Below are positions 16,240 through 25,883 of a DNA stretch of 64,000 nt, piece after piece. A program made the translations under genes and the position numbers. Origin of the DNA: SIG299 sp051880375 (lineage in GTDB: Bacteria > Bacillota > Clostridia > Lachnospirales > Lachnospiraceae); assembly GCA_051880375.1 (NCBI GenBank), contig JBJENV010000003.1, forward strand, positions 38,705 through 102,704. The letters are read 5' to 3'. How positions within the stretch are numbered: the first letter of the stretch is position 1; every line of letters begins with the position of its first letter. The notes under the pieces are model-generated. The model searched no databases and was not told the origin of the DNA. It was given only the letters and a program-made list of their open reading frames with translations.

Positions 16240-17097
16240 ATGAAATACGACAATATCAAGCTCAGCTTTTTGCTGGATTCCTTCCGGGTTCATATCCTGC
16301 GGGTATCGTTCGGAAAAATAAGCTGGGTTATCCCGATGCACAATCACAGCGATAATTGTTATGAACTCCACTATATTACAAGCGGAAGGGGAAAGGTGAT
16401 TCTGGACGGGACAGCTCACCAGGTGGAGGCGGATACCCTGTTTATTACAGGACCGCTGGTTTACCATGAACAGATACCGGACGAGCAGGACCCGATGGCG
16501 GAATATTGCTTTAATCTTTGTATTGAACCGAATCCCGCAGCAAAGAAAGCTCCGGTTTTTGTACCGGGCATACTTCACAGCGGTATCTGGTCGGGACAGA
16601 ATCTACAGGATGTTGGAACCGTTATGAAGCTGATTTACCGCGAATTCGGAAGAGATGACAGCGGCAGCAGACTTGCAATCACCGGAATGCTTCAGTACCT
16701 CCTGGTGCTGCTTTCCCGCCTTTCCACCGAGCCGCAGTTTTCGTCCGCTCCGGCACTAAAGCTGCAGCAGACGACGCAGTTTTGTCTGATTGAGGACGCC
16801 TTTTTGTACGAATACAGGGAGCTTACCTTAGAGCAGCTGGCGGCACGGCTCGGTCTGAGCGAAAGGCAGACGGAGCGGCTGTTAAAGAAAAATTACGGAA
16901 GTACCTTCCGGCAGATGAAGGCAAAAGCACGTATGGCAGCCGCAGCGGCGGCCCTGCTTTCCTCCGATAAAGCAATAGGTTTAATTGCCGAGGAGGCCGG
17001 ATATACTTCAACGGAGCATTTTTGTCGCGCATTCAAGAGCTGCTATGCCGTTACACCACTGGATTATCGAAGAAAGGCTCATCCCTCCAATTCCTGA
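16240..17097 (+). CDS. AraC-family transcriptional regulator
   Basis: The 285-residue protein has an N-terminal cupin-like effector domain (about 20-110), with HNHSDNCYELHYITSGRGKV and DTLFITGPLVYHEQ as in sugar-responsive AraC proteins. The C-terminal double helix-turn-helix (about 185-280) shows LTLEQLAARLGLSERQTERL and GLIAEEAGYTSTEHFCRAFK, followed by PLDYRR. ATG 16240 has GGAGAA upstream; an in-frame ATG at 16183 lacks a ribosome site. It is divergent from the GH43-like gene, making that gene the probable target. Its 3' end overlaps the convergent DUF885 gene by 19 bases (17079-17097), so the two transcripts would be antisense to each other at their tails. Confidence 0.88.
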   Translation: MKYDNIKLSFLLDSFRVHILRVSFGKISWVIPMHNHSDNCYELHYITSGRGKVILDGTAHQVEADTLFITGPLVYHEQIPDEQDPMAEYCFNLCIEPNPAAKKAPVFVPGILHSGIWSGQNLQDVGTVMKLIYREFGRDDSGSRLAITGMLQYLLVLLSRLSTEPQFSSAPALKLQQTTQFCLIEDAFLYEYRELTLEQLAARLGLSERQTERLLKKNYGSTFRQMKAKARMAAAAAALLSSDKAIGLIAEEAGYTSTEHFCRAFKSCYAVTPLDYRRKAHPSNS

Positions 17098-18923
17098 TAC
17101 AGAACAGAAAACGGTACCGGCCCAAGCTCCATCAGAAATTCATGGAACCGATAGTCGGAGTATTCGTTTCCCCAAAGCGACTTCGCCCGCTCTTTTGCAT
17201 CCTCAAATTCCAGATAGCCGACGGCATACGGCAGATAGGCTCCCGGTTCGGCAAGCATGGTTTCGTAAATGAAATCCGACATGGCACGGGAAAAGCCGTA
17301 ACCTTCCAAATAAGCGGCAAGCTCATCGGGCGTGTAGCCGTCGTAATGAATCAGGATGTCGGAAAGCGAGTACAGGCAGAGCGTTACGACCTGATTCGAA
17401 CGAAGAAACGAGGTCAGTGCCTCCGAAAAAACCGCATATTGATAGGAATATAGTTCTACATAGGTTGCCCAGCCCTCGTCATAGCCGGTCGGACCGAGCA
17501 GATAACGAAGCGGATGTATATTGCCGGATAATGCGGCAACATTTTGATAGAGGTGTCCGGGATATCCCTCGTGTGCGACGGTCGGAAACAGAGAGTCTGC
17601 GTCGTAGAGCGGATTCGGATTGATGTAAATCGTGTTGCTTTCGTAATCATCCATCGGCGGAATCAGATACATGGCAGGACTGACATAGTCCTGGAGGGAT
17701 TCCGGAATATACTTGATATGATAGTTTTTGCAGTCGATGGAAGGAAAATCGGAAGCGCAGGCATTCATAAGGTATTCCATGATTTTCCCCGGCTCGGTTT
17801 CGGGATAGGTAAGGGAAACATATTCTTCATAAACACCGGTATTCTCTGCAATGGCTGTAGCAAGGAGAGCCGTGTGGCTGTTTACGGCAGCCTGCAGCCG
17901 CTGCTTTAATTCCGGAACGGTTTTGTCCGAGCCGGTTTTGCTTTGAAGCATGGTTTCATAATAGTCCTTACCACCGTCATATCGGCACAAACCGTACGGA
18001 TTTTTTCCGGTTCCGAGGCAGTCCTTCAGTGTTTCCGCCAAAAGCTCATAGGCAGGCAGGACGTAGGTAAACAGTGCAGTACGGTTTTTCAGCAGATATT
18101 CGGTTTTTTTTGCGGTATCCAAAGAAAGTGCGTTTAACTTCTCTTCAAATGTTGAAATCAGAAAATTGTCGTCAGGGTTCTGTACAAAGGAAAGGCACTG
18201 GTCGATAATGTCTTGTGCGGATTTGTCGTTTATAAAGTATCCGGCTGCACTTTTTTCCTTTTCAAAGTCGGCAAGTCCCTTAAAATAGTCATAGATGCAC
18301 GGCAGGAGGTCAAGATAGGTACGGACATCCTCTTCGGTGTAAAATCGGTATTCGGCAAGCAGAATCGGAAGCTGCGCCTGAAAACCGGTGGTCGGGCCGA
18401 GTACCTCGCTAAAATAAGGAGAGCCGGATGTTTTCAGCGACAGGTTCAGCGTCCGTTTCAGGGTATCATAGGTCAACTGTTCTTCTTTTGTCAGGGCGTC
18501 ATACGGATAGGAAATCAGCTGTTCGTATAGGTCTAAGAGGGTGTCTCCGTGGGAATCACCGGAGAAATCGGAGCTGCTTTCGGAAGAGGATGTTTTGCCG
18601 GGTGCTGTACCGAGCGTCACAGGAACGTCGCTAATGCCGTAGTCCTTCGGATTTGCAATCGTATAATGGAGCGAAATGGTATTGGAGGTAACCTCGTTTC
18701 GAAAGACATCCATGGAGAAGCGGTCAAAGGTAGGCGTCGGCGTCGGAATTCCGGTGAGGACAGAGGTGGGTTCTGGGGAAAGCTCTTCGGAAGCAGACGG
18801 AATGCGTGGGATAACATGACGGCAGACTAAAAACAGCAAAAACGGCGTGGAGATTAACAGTGCGATTAACAGAAGCTGTGCAAGCCATCTTGCATATCGT
18901 ACCGGCGGATGATAATATTTCAT
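17079..18923 (-). CDS. DUF885 family protein, membrane-anchored zinc peptidase-like
   Basis: The 614-residue protein has an uncleaved N-terminal membrane anchor (about 14-34), a Ser/Thr/Pro-rich stalk (about 40-125), then the DUF885 domain. The zinc motif HEGYPGH is at residues 451-457, inside FPTVAHEGYPGHLYQ, with GPTGYDEGWATYVE downstream supplying the likely Glu ligand. Members are M32-like metallopeptidases or of unknown activity and act outside the cell when anchored as here. ATG 18923 has AAAGGA upstream; the upstream open frame to 19325 is a shadow of the chromate transporter gene. Substrate unknown. It is tail-to-tail with the AraC gene, overlapping by 19 bases. Confidence 0.82.
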   Translation of the reverse strand: MKYYHPPVRYARWLAQLLLIALLISTPFLLFLVCRHVIPRIPSASEELSPEPTSVLTGIPTPTPTFDRFSMDVFRNEVTSNTISLHYTIANPKDYGISDVPVTLGTAPGKTSSSESSSDFSGDSHGDTLLDLYEQLISYPYDALTKEEQLTYDTLKRTLNLSLKTSGSPYFSEVLGPTTGFQAQLPILLAEYRFYTEEDVRTYLDLLPCIYDYFKGLADFEKEKSAAGYFINDKSAQDIIDQCLSFVQNPDDNFLISTFEEKLNALSLDTAKKTEYLLKNRTALFTYVLPAYELLAETLKDCLGTGKNPYGLCRYDGGKDYYETMLQSKTGSDKTVPELKQRLQAAVNSHTALLATAIAENTGVYEEYVSLTYPETEPGKIMEYLMNACASDFPSIDCKNYHIKYIPESLQDYVSPAMYLIPPMDDYESNTIYINPNPLYDADSLFPTVAHEGYPGHLYQNVAALSGNIHPLRYLLGPTGYDEGWATYVELYSYQYAVFSEALTSFLRSNQVVTLCLYSLSDILIHYDGYTPDELAAYLEGYGFSRAMSDFIYETMLAEPGAYLPYAVGYLEFEDAKERAKSLWGNEYSDYRFHEFLMELGPVPFSVLYQELEG

Positions 18924-19104
18924 GGGAGTTCCTTTCGGAGAGAAAAGAGTTTCACAGCAATATATGAACAGATGCCGTGTACTATGCGATGTTACATGGC
19001 AGGAGAGAGTAGATGCGGGGAAAACGGATATACTAATCGTAGCTGATATTGGTCTTTCCATAAAAAGAAGTTCGATAGTAAGAAAAGGAAGAAAGGATTT
19101 GAGT

Positions 19105-19692
19105 ATGGAAAAGGAAAAAACAAAGGGATTTATTTTATGGACGCTGTTCAAGTCCATGTTTTTACTTAGCGCATGTACATTCGGCGGAGGGTTTGTTATC
19201 GTGTCATTGATGAAAAAGAAATATGTAGAAGAACTGAAATGGCTGGAAGAGGAAGAAATGCTTGATATTACGGCAATTACGCAGTCTTCTCCGGGGCCTC
19301 TGCCGGTCAATGCCTCAGTTATCATCGGCTATCGTATGTGCGGCGTTTTAGGCTCGTTTGTAGCAGTGCTTGGCGCGATTCTGCCGCCGATGATGATTAT
19401 CTCCGTCATCTCCTATTTTTATAACGAATTCCGTACCAACCGGTATATTGCGATTGCACTTCAGGTGATGCGTGCCGGGGTTGCCGCTGTGATTGTGGAT
19501 GTGGTGCTCAATCTGGCGAAGAATGTGTTCAAAACCAAGAGAGCGCTTTACATCGGAATGATGTTCGTTGCTTTTGTGGCGCGTTTTTTCTTTGGCGTCA
19601 GCGCAATGATTATTATTCTGCTCTGCCTTGCTGTCGGTATCTGTGATGTGCTTTTTGATATATGGAAAGGGAAGAGAGAAAGGGCAGTGTAG
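19105..19692 (+). CDS. chromate transporter family protein, half-size subunit 1
   Basis: The 195-residue membrane protein has about five helices and CHR-domain signatures: ACTFGGGFVIVSLM near residue 25 and TQSSPGPLPVNASVIIGYRM near residue 60. ATG 19105 follows GAAAGGA; the longer open frame from 18922 is non-coding. It pairs with the next gene (21-base gap), as in short-chain CHR transporters that work as heterodimers. Despite the name, many of these in gut anaerobes probably move another oxyanion; no chromate-specific evidence exists here. Confidence 0.88.
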   Translation: MEKEKTKGFILWTLFKSMFLLSACTFGGGFVIVSLMKKKYVEELKWLEEEEMLDITAITQSSPGPLPVNASVIIGYRMCGVLGSFVAVLGAILPPMMIISVISYFYNEFRTNRYIAIALQVMRAGVAAVIVDVVLNLAKNVFKTKRALYIGMMFVAFVARFFFGVSAMIIILLCLAVGICDVLFDIWKGKRERAV

Positions 19693-19713
19693 GACTGCGG
19701 TCTGGAGGAGTTT

Positions 19714-20283
19714 ATGGAATTATTGCTGAAGCTGTTTTTTAGTTTTTTACAGGTTGGTTTATTCAGTGTCGGCGGCGGTTATGCGGCAATTCCGTTGATA
19801 GAGGAACAAATCGTGGGCGTGCACGGACTGATGACCATCGAAGAATTTACGGATTTGATTACGATTGCGGAGATGACGCCGGGACCGATTTCGATTAACT
19901 CGGCAACGTTTGTCGGTACAAGACTGGCCGGACCGTTTGGGGCGGTACTGTGTTCCATCGGCTGCGTCATTCCGTCGTTTATCATTTGTCTGGTGCTGGC
20001 AAAGGTGTACTATAAATACCGGACATTAAGCGGGGTGCAGAAGGTGCTTGGTGCCATGCGTCCGGCGGTCGTTGCAATGATTGGAAGCGTCGGACTCTCC
20101 ATTTTTCTGCTCGGCGTGTTCGGGACGGAATTTCCCGACATCCGGATTGCGGATTTTCGTATTGTGGAGGCGCTGCTGTTTGCCGGTGCATTGGTATTAC
20201 TGCGGGTGAAAAAGGTAAACGCTGTTACGATTATATTAGGGAGCGGTGTGGTCGGTACACTGATTTATGTAATCATCGGTTAA
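19714..20283 (+). CDS. chromate transporter family protein, half-size subunit 2
   Basis: This 189-residue membrane protein is the second CHR half. It has FSVGGGYAAIPLIEEQIV near the N-terminus and ITIAEMTPGPISINSATFVG near residue 50, with about five helices. GGAGG precedes ATG 19714. Together with the upstream gene it makes one predicted anion transporter in the cytoplasmic membrane. Its TAA stop (20281-20283) forms the first bases of the likely sigma-28 promoter of the downstream flagellar genes. Confidence 0.88.
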   Translation: MELLLKLFFSFLQVGLFSVGGGYAAIPLIEEQIVGVHGLMTIEEFTDLITIAEMTPGPISINSATFVGTRLAGPFGAVLCSIGCVIPSFIICLVLAKVYYKYRTLSGVQKVLGAMRPAVVAMIGSVGLSIFLLGVFGTEFPDIRIADFRIVEALLFAGALVLLRVKKVNAVTIILGSGVVGTLIYVIIG

Positions 20284-20307
20284 GAAATCTTTCGTTTCTG
20301 CCGAAAT
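20281..20307 (+). promoter_or_regulatory. putative sigma-28 (FliA/SigD) promoter
   Basis: TAAGAAAT (20281-20288), 11 bases, then GCCGAAAT (20300-20307), close to the Firmicutes SigD pattern TAAAGTTT-N11-GCCGATAA. It is placed directly ahead of the FliK-like and flagellin genes. Confidence 0.6.
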
Positions 20308-20380
20308 AAAAGGTATTGAAACAAGGAATCGCAAGGAGAAGTTGCGGCGCAGAAAAACGGTGCGCAGAAACGGAGATTTT

Positions 20381-23300
20381 ATGAATATAGCAGATGCATT
20401 TTCCGCTTATGGAATAAAGCAGAAGGAACAGAATACAAATCAGGCGGGGATGACGACAGTCTCCGGCAATATCAATGCTTCTCAGACGGGAAAAACCGGT
20501 TTTGCGGCAGAAGTAGAGGCAGCGCTTTATACAGAAAAGAAAGAGGTAGAGCAGAAACAGACTTCGGATCTGTATTCCAAAAACATCAATACAAAGGATG
20601 AGAACGGACAGGAAACAGAAACGGAGAAATCGACCGAAGCCGAAAAAAATCAGGAACGCTTAAATAACGTGGCAGAACGTATGACGGAAGACGATATGCG
20701 CACGCTTGCAGACGAGGGCTTTCCGATAGAGGAAATGACGGCAGAGCAGTTAGAGGCGGCGATGGAGCGCATCAAGCTGCAGAAGGAGCTTGCCGCAAAC
20801 GCGGCAGAGCATCAGGCAGAGCAGATTGTGAATGAGCGGGAAGCTATCATCCGCCAGGCGGTGCAGGCGCTGCCCGGTAATCCGAGAGCAGAGCAGATTG
20901 CGGAAAAGCTCATAAAGGCAAATCTGCCGGTGACACAGGGCAATCTGGAAAAAATCGCAGCAGCGATGGAAAAGGCAGAGGGCGGTGTGAAGCTTTCGGC
21001 AACCGAAGCCGAATACATGGTGCGCAATAAGCTTGCACCTACGTTAGAAAATGTGGCAACGGCAAAAAAGCAGGCGCAGACCTACCAGAAAAAGGAGCAT
21101 CCGCTTACCGAAGAGGCATGGAAACAGCTGGAGCCGACCGTGACGCACCTGCTGTTTCAGGCAGGACTTCGTGCCGGCAAGGAAATGATAGGCGCGGCGC
21201 AGACCTTTATTAAGAAAGATATTCCGCTGACGGTGGAAAACCTGCGTGCCTACAGCCAGCTTATGGGGATAAAGCTGTCGGAAGAGGATGTACTCACAAA
21301 AGCAGTCGATGCCATATCCATCGGACAGGAGCCGAAAAATGCGAACCTCCTTTCCTCGACGGCAAAGGAAGTAAGACAGATCATCGGAAAGACCGCAAAG
21401 GTAACCGACCGGGCGGTTGATTTGGCGGCGGCAAAGGAGAGCGCCGCAAATCCGCAGGTTTCCGGAGATAAGTTAGAGCTTTCACTTGCAAATTTAACCG
21501 AGGCGCAGGAGCAGTTAGACTCAGGCGCATCCGATATCGCAGGCTATCTGCGTGATTTTGAAACATCCGGGGTGGCACAGGCGGCATCCATAAAGGCAAG
21601 ACGTCAGCTGGAGGAAATCCGGGCAAAAATGACCTATGAAGCGGGCTATCGTCTGGCAAAAGAGGGCATCCGCATTGATACGGTCAGCATGACAAAGCTG
21701 ATTGACAACCTGCGGGCATTAGAGAACCGCTTTTATTCGAGCTTCTTTACGCAGGCGGGAGTGGCGTCCGGAAAAGGCGAATGGGAGCTGTTGCGTGATA
21801 CGACAAAAAAGCTGAATGAAATCAAGGAGATGCCGGCAACCCTGATTGTGGATACCGTGGACAAGGGTTCCGCCATTACGTTAAATGAACTGCACAGAAC
21901 CGGTCAGAATATGGATACAACGTTCCGGAAGTTCAATGAAACCTACGAGGCGGTGATGACTTCCCCGAAGGCAGAGCTTGGCGACAAGCTGACGAAGGCA
22001 TTCGGCAATGTCGATTCGCTTCTTTCCGATATCGGTATGGAAACGACGGACGCCAACCGCCGTGCGGTGCGTATGCTTGGCTATAATACCGTGGAGGTGA
22101 CGGCGGATAATGTGGAGCGCGTGCGGGAATATGACGAAAAGCTCCAAAATGTGTTCAAGGAGCTGCATCCGGCGGTCACGGTGCGCTTAATTCGTGACGG
22201 TGTGAATCCGCTTGAGGAGTCCATTGACTCACTGACGCAGAAAATTGCAGACATCAGACAGCAGGAGGGAGTACAGGGCGAAGACAACTACAGTACTTTC
22301 CTGGTCAACTTAGAAAAGCAGGACGGTATCAGTGAAGAGGAGCGCAAGGCATACATCGCCATTTACCGCGCGCTGCACCAGGTCGAGGGCGCGGAGGAGG
22401 CTGCGGTCGGCGGAGTGTTAAAGACCGGACAGGAACTGACGCTCGGCAATCTGTTAACGGCAGTGCGGAGCGGACGCGCGCAGGGCATGGACCGCGTCAT
22501 TGATGAAGCCTTCGGCTCACTCGGTGCTTTTTCCTCCGACAAGGACCGCATTGAAAAGCAGATTCAGTCCGGCATTGCAAACAAGATAGGAAAAGACGTA
22601 GAGGCGCTAAATAATTTAGTAGAGAAAGTCGATAATAAAATCAAGGAGCTTTCCACAGATACAACCGAGACGGCAAAGGAAGAGATTTTAAGAGTACAGG
22701 AGCTGGCGGAGAAGTCCATGAATCCGACGCGGTTTCTGGAGGATTTCAATATTCTCACAACAGTGGAAAATCTGGAGGCGGCAAAGGATTTGCTAAACGA
22801 CGACATGACCATATTCCGGGAGTGGAAGCGGTTCAAGTCGTTAGCAAGCGGGGAAGAAGCGGTACTGCCTGATTTTACGGAAGCGCTGGAAAACAAGGAA
22901 ACGATGCAGGCGGCATATCAGTCGTTTTTGGAGGAAACAAAGGAAATCAAGAATATCCTGCATCATGACCCGGTGATGACAAAGTACGATGTCAAGTCCA
23001 TCAAGAAGGTGGATGTCGGCGCACGCTTTATGAACCGCTTAAGCAAGCGGGAGTTTTATCAGATTCCGGTGGATACCGGAAACGACATTGTCAATATGAA
23101 CGTAACCATCTTACAAAAGGGTGAGGAACGTGCTAAGGTCATGGCGGAAATCCCGACAAAAAATCTCGGGAAGATTTCGGCAGAGGCAACAATACAGGAC
23201 AACAAATTAAAATGTTTTATTACAAGTGATACCAGGGAAGGTACACAGGCTTTGAAGGAACGCCAGTTCAATCTGTTTGCGGTATTGGCAGAAAGCAGGC

Positions 23301-23497
23301 TTACCATCGGTTCTCTCTTCTATGGAACGGAGGAGGTTCCGGTAGACACCTACGCCTACCGTACGGACGGCATCTACAAAGACGCACAGGGAAGTGAAGA
23401 CACACAGGAAGCATCGGACAGCACGACGCTGTACCGGATAGCAAAAGCACTTGTCATCCATGTGCGGAATGCAGATGAAATGGAGGAACCGGCATGA
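20381..23497 (+). CDS. DUF6240-type flagellar protein with FliK-like C-terminal domain
   Basis: The 1038-residue, highly charged, largely helical cytosolic protein is rich in Glu, Lys and Ala. Long stretches (about 60-250, 490-520, 720-790) look like coiled coil. Near residues 895-980 the sequence reads VNMNVTILQKGEERAKVMAE and IPTKNLGKISAEATI, then TREGTQALKERQFNLFAVLAE. That beta-then-helix pattern and the LG turn resemble the C-terminal domain of the hook-length control protein FliK. It matches Lachnospiraceae proteins I know as DUF6240; the FliK link is my inference. ATG 20381 follows CGGAG. Its TGA overlaps the flagellin ATG (ATGA 23494-23497), an unusual coupling. Confidence 0.7.
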   Translation: MNIADAFSAYGIKQKEQNTNQAGMTTVSGNINASQTGKTGFAAEVEAALYTEKKEVEQKQTSDLYSKNINTKDENGQETETEKSTEAEKNQERLNNVAERMTEDDMRTLADEGFPIEEMTAEQLEAAMERIKLQKELAANAAEHQAEQIVNEREAIIRQAVQALPGNPRAEQIAEKLIKANLPVTQGNLEKIAAAMEKAEGGVKLSATEAEYMVRNKLAPTLENVATAKKQAQTYQKKEHPLTEEAWKQLEPTVTHLLFQAGLRAGKEMIGAAQTFIKKDIPLTVENLRAYSQLMGIKLSEEDVLTKAVDAISIGQEPKNANLLSSTAKEVRQIIGKTAKVTDRAVDLAAAKESAANPQVSGDKLELSLANLTEAQEQLDSGASDIAGYLRDFETSGVAQAASIKARRQLEEIRAKMTYEAGYRLAKEGIRIDTVSMTKLIDNLRALENRFYSSFFTQAGVASGKGEWELLRDTTKKLNEIKEMPATLIVDTVDKGSAITLNELHRTGQNMDTTFRKFNETYEAVMTSPKAELGDKLTKAFGNVDSLLSDIGMETTDANRRAVRMLGYNTVEVTADNVERVREYDEKLQNVFKELHPAVTVRLIRDGVNPLEESIDSLTQKIADIRQQEGVQGEDNYSTFLVNLEKQDGISEEERKAYIAIYRALHQVEGAEEAAVGGVLKTGQELTLGNLLTAVRSGRAQGMDRVIDEAFGSLGAFSSDKDRIEKQIQSGIANKIGKDVEALNNLVEKVDNKIKELSTDTTETAKEEILRVQELAEKSMNPTRFLEDFNILTTVENLEAAKDLLNDDMTIFREWKRFKSLASGEEAVLPDFTEALENKETMQAAYQSFLEETKEIKNILHHDPVMTKYDVKSIKKVDVGARFMNRLSKREFYQIPVDTGNDIVNMNVTILQKGEERAKVMAEIPTKNLGKISAEATIQDNKLKCFITSDTREGTQALKERQFNLFAVLAESRLTIGSLFYGTEEVPVDTYAYRTDGIYKDAQGSEDTQEASDSTTLYRIAKALVIHVRNADEMEEPA

Positions 23498-25335
23498 GAA
23501 TTAACCACAATATTTCGGCATTAAGAACAAACAATATTCTCGGAAAAAACAACAGCGCTTTAGAAAAAAGCTTACAGAGATTATCTTCGGGTTATCGGAT
23601 TAACTGCGCGGCAGACGATGCGGCAGGACTTGCGATTTCCCAGAAGATGAAGACGCAGATTGCAGGTTTGAATCAGGCGTCAAGAAACGCTTCGGACGGT
23701 ATTTCGGTCATTCAGACGGCAGAAGGTGCGCTGATTGAAGTAGAAGAAATGCTGCAGCGAATGAGAGAGCTTTCGGTGCAGGCAGCCAACGGCTCCAATA
23801 CAGATGACGACCGTAAGGCGCTGCAGGACGAAGTGGACCAGCTGATGAGCGAAATCAACCGTATTTCCGATACGACCGAATTCAACACAAAGAAACTGTT
23901 AAACGGTACGGTAGACCGCCGTTCCTATTCCGACAATACCAATGTAAAGCTGATTTCTTTATCGGACAGCGTAGATGTGAAAGCTTATACGTTTGAGGTA
24001 GAAAAGGAAGGCACCCAGGCAGTGGTAAAAAGTCAGCTGACAGCAAACAAAGCGCCGGTAGACGGAACGATTACAGTCAATAATCAGACGATTGATATCG
24101 CAAAGGATGATGACCTGGATGCTGTTTTAACTAAGTTAACAGCAGTTTGCGACAATATGGGCATTTATGTCGGTTATACCGACGGAACAGTGGATGAGAC
24201 TGCAAAGGGCGGTTATAAAACCGTAGCTCCGGCAGACCTTGTCATGGCTGATGCCTACCTGCTGTTTGTAACGGATGACTACGGTTCGGATGCCGAACTG
24301 AATATCAACTGCTCCGACCCGCAGCTGGCGGCCATGCTTGGCATCAGTACAAAGGGCACCCAGGCGGTTGGAACGGACGCAGGTGTTAAGCTATACACAA
24401 ACGATGCGTCTGCGGCAGCTGCAACCGGGGAGTCAAATCCTGCGGCAACCGCAGCTACGGGAACCATGACAATTACGGAAACCAATCAGCTGACCGGAGA
24501 AACAACGACGATTTCCGTCAGCATCAGTAACCGGATTGTAGAGGTGGCATATCAGAAGCCGGACGGAACGATTCAGCAATACCAGCAGAGCGTTCCGGGA
24601 GTTCCGACAAACGAAGATGCCATCCGTTATGTGAAAGAGCAGTTTGAACGGCATGATATATCAGCTCTCGACATCGTGACGGATGAGGCAAACGGAACGA
24701 TTACGTTTCAGTCCACCGAGCCGGGAGCGGACAGAAGCATAACGATAACAAACGATAACAACCTCTTCAACGTTATGGCGGGCACCTATGAGGGAATTGA
24801 TGCCGGCGGTTTTACGAATACCGCAACCGTCAATATTGACGGTGATATGGTAACTGTGCGCGACAGGGATGATTTTGAAATGGTATTTCAGCTGTCCTCC
24901 GGTTCTGTCGGTGTGGCAACCGTTACGGTGCTGGATGCAGGTCCGATGACTTTGCAGATCGGTGCGAACGAGGGACAGACCATGGAGGTTCGTATCCCGA
25001 AGGTGGATACGACGACGCTCGGTATCGATACGGCAAATATCGGTACACAGGAAGGGGCTTCCGCAGCGATTACCCTGTTTGAAAATGCGGTACATGAGGT
25101 TTCCGCCATTCGTGCAAAGCTTGGTGCTTATCAGAACCGTTTGGAACATGCCATTAACAGTCTGGATGTTTCCGCAGAGAATCTGACAGAGGCACTTTCC
25201 AGAATCGAGGATACCGATATGGCGGGTGAGATGGCAACCTATACGCAGCTGCAGGTTCTCACGCAGGCGGCAACCTCCATGTTAGCCCAGGCAAATGAGC
25301 GCCCGCAGAATATTCTGAATCTGTTGCAGAGCTGA
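23494..25335 (+). CDS. fliC: flagellin
   Basis: The 613-residue filament protein has canonical D0/D1 ends: MRINHNISALRTNNILGKNN, then RLSSGYRINCAADDAAGLAI at the N-terminus, and SRIEDTDMAGEMATYTQLQV, then QANERPQNILNLLQS at the C-terminus. The segment LQRMRELSVQAAN (about 89-101) is the conserved TLR5-contact helix. Between about residues 145 and 500 is a long variable D2/D3 insert with two flagellin-IN-like beta segments (TVNNQTIDIAKDDDLDAVLT; TITNDNNLFNVMAGT). At 613 residues it is longer than the usual 270-500 of Firmicutes. It is translated from an ATGA overlap with the FliK-like gene and is followed by its chaperone fliS. Confidence 0.97.
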   Translation: MRINHNISALRTNNILGKNNSALEKSLQRLSSGYRINCAADDAAGLAISQKMKTQIAGLNQASRNASDGISVIQTAEGALIEVEEMLQRMRELSVQAANGSNTDDDRKALQDEVDQLMSEINRISDTTEFNTKKLLNGTVDRRSYSDNTNVKLISLSDSVDVKAYTFEVEKEGTQAVVKSQLTANKAPVDGTITVNNQTIDIAKDDDLDAVLTKLTAVCDNMGIYVGYTDGTVDETAKGGYKTVAPADLVMADAYLLFVTDDYGSDAELNINCSDPQLAAMLGISTKGTQAVGTDAGVKLYTNDASAAAATGESNPAATAATGTMTITETNQLTGETTTISVSISNRIVEVAYQKPDGTIQQYQQSVPGVPTNEDAIRYVKEQFERHDISALDIVTDEANGTITFQSTEPGADRSITITNDNNLFNVMAGTYEGIDAGGFTNTATVNIDGDMVTVRDRDDFEMVFQLSSGSVGVATVTVLDAGPMTLQIGANEGQTMEVRIPKVDTTTLGIDTANIGTQEGASAAITLFENAVHEVSAIRAKLGAYQNRLEHAINSLDVSAENLTEALSRIEDTDMAGEMATYTQLQVLTQAATSMLAQANERPQNILNLLQS

Positions 25336-25390
25336 TAAGTTGTGAGAAAGGTTTATAGTTTGCAGGTTACGGAAAGGCGTGAGTATTCGT

Positions 25391-25870
25391 ATGACAAAGG
25401 AACAGATTCAGACTTATACGCTTCGGGTGTCGCAGGCATCGTCCTGTGAGCTGATAGTCATTTTATATGATATTATATTAGAGGATGTGCAGACGGCAAA
25501 GGAGGCAAAGGCACGTGGTGATATGAAGGCCTATCGCTCCGATTTAAAGCATGCAGGGCTTTTTTTGAACGAGCTGATGCAGGCACTGGATTTTTCCGTA
25601 CCGCTGTCTTACAACCTGATGAGTCTGTACATTTATGTCAACCGTCAGCTGACCAGAGCATGGGCGGGCGGTAAGGAAGAACTACTGGATGATGTTATTC
25701 TGGTCATCGAAAAGCTGCGTGCGGGCTTTGACGGTATTAAGGAACAGGATAAAGAAGGCCCTGTGATGCAGAATGTACAGCAGGTATATGCAGGTCTTAC
25801 CTACGGCAGGGGCAGTCTGAATGAAAGCTACTTAAGTCCTCAGGACTATAACCGAGGGTTCCGTGCATAG
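25391..25870 (+). CDS. fliS: flagellar export chaperone FliS
   Basis: The 159-residue helical protein has the FliS pattern QTYTLRVSQASSCELIVILYD, followed by VQTAKEA and a four-helix bundle. FliS caps the C-terminal helix of unpolymerised flagellin in the cytoplasm, in keeping with its place 55 bases after the flagellin gene. Start is ambiguous: ATG 25391 lies about 13 bases after GGAAAGG, while GTG 25379 is only one base from it. The protein is somewhat longer than the usual 125-135 residues, with a C-terminal tail ending RGSLNESYLSPQDYNRGFRA. Confidence 0.88.
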   Translation: MTKEQIQTYTLRVSQASSCELIVILYDIILEDVQTAKEAKARGDMKAYRSDLKHAGLFLNELMQALDFSVPLSYNLMSLYIYVNRQLTRAWAGGKEELLDDVILVIEKLRAGFDGIKEQDKEGPVMQNVQQVYAGLTYGRGSLNESYLSPQDYNRGFRA

Positions 25871-25883
25871 GAAAGGGTATGAC

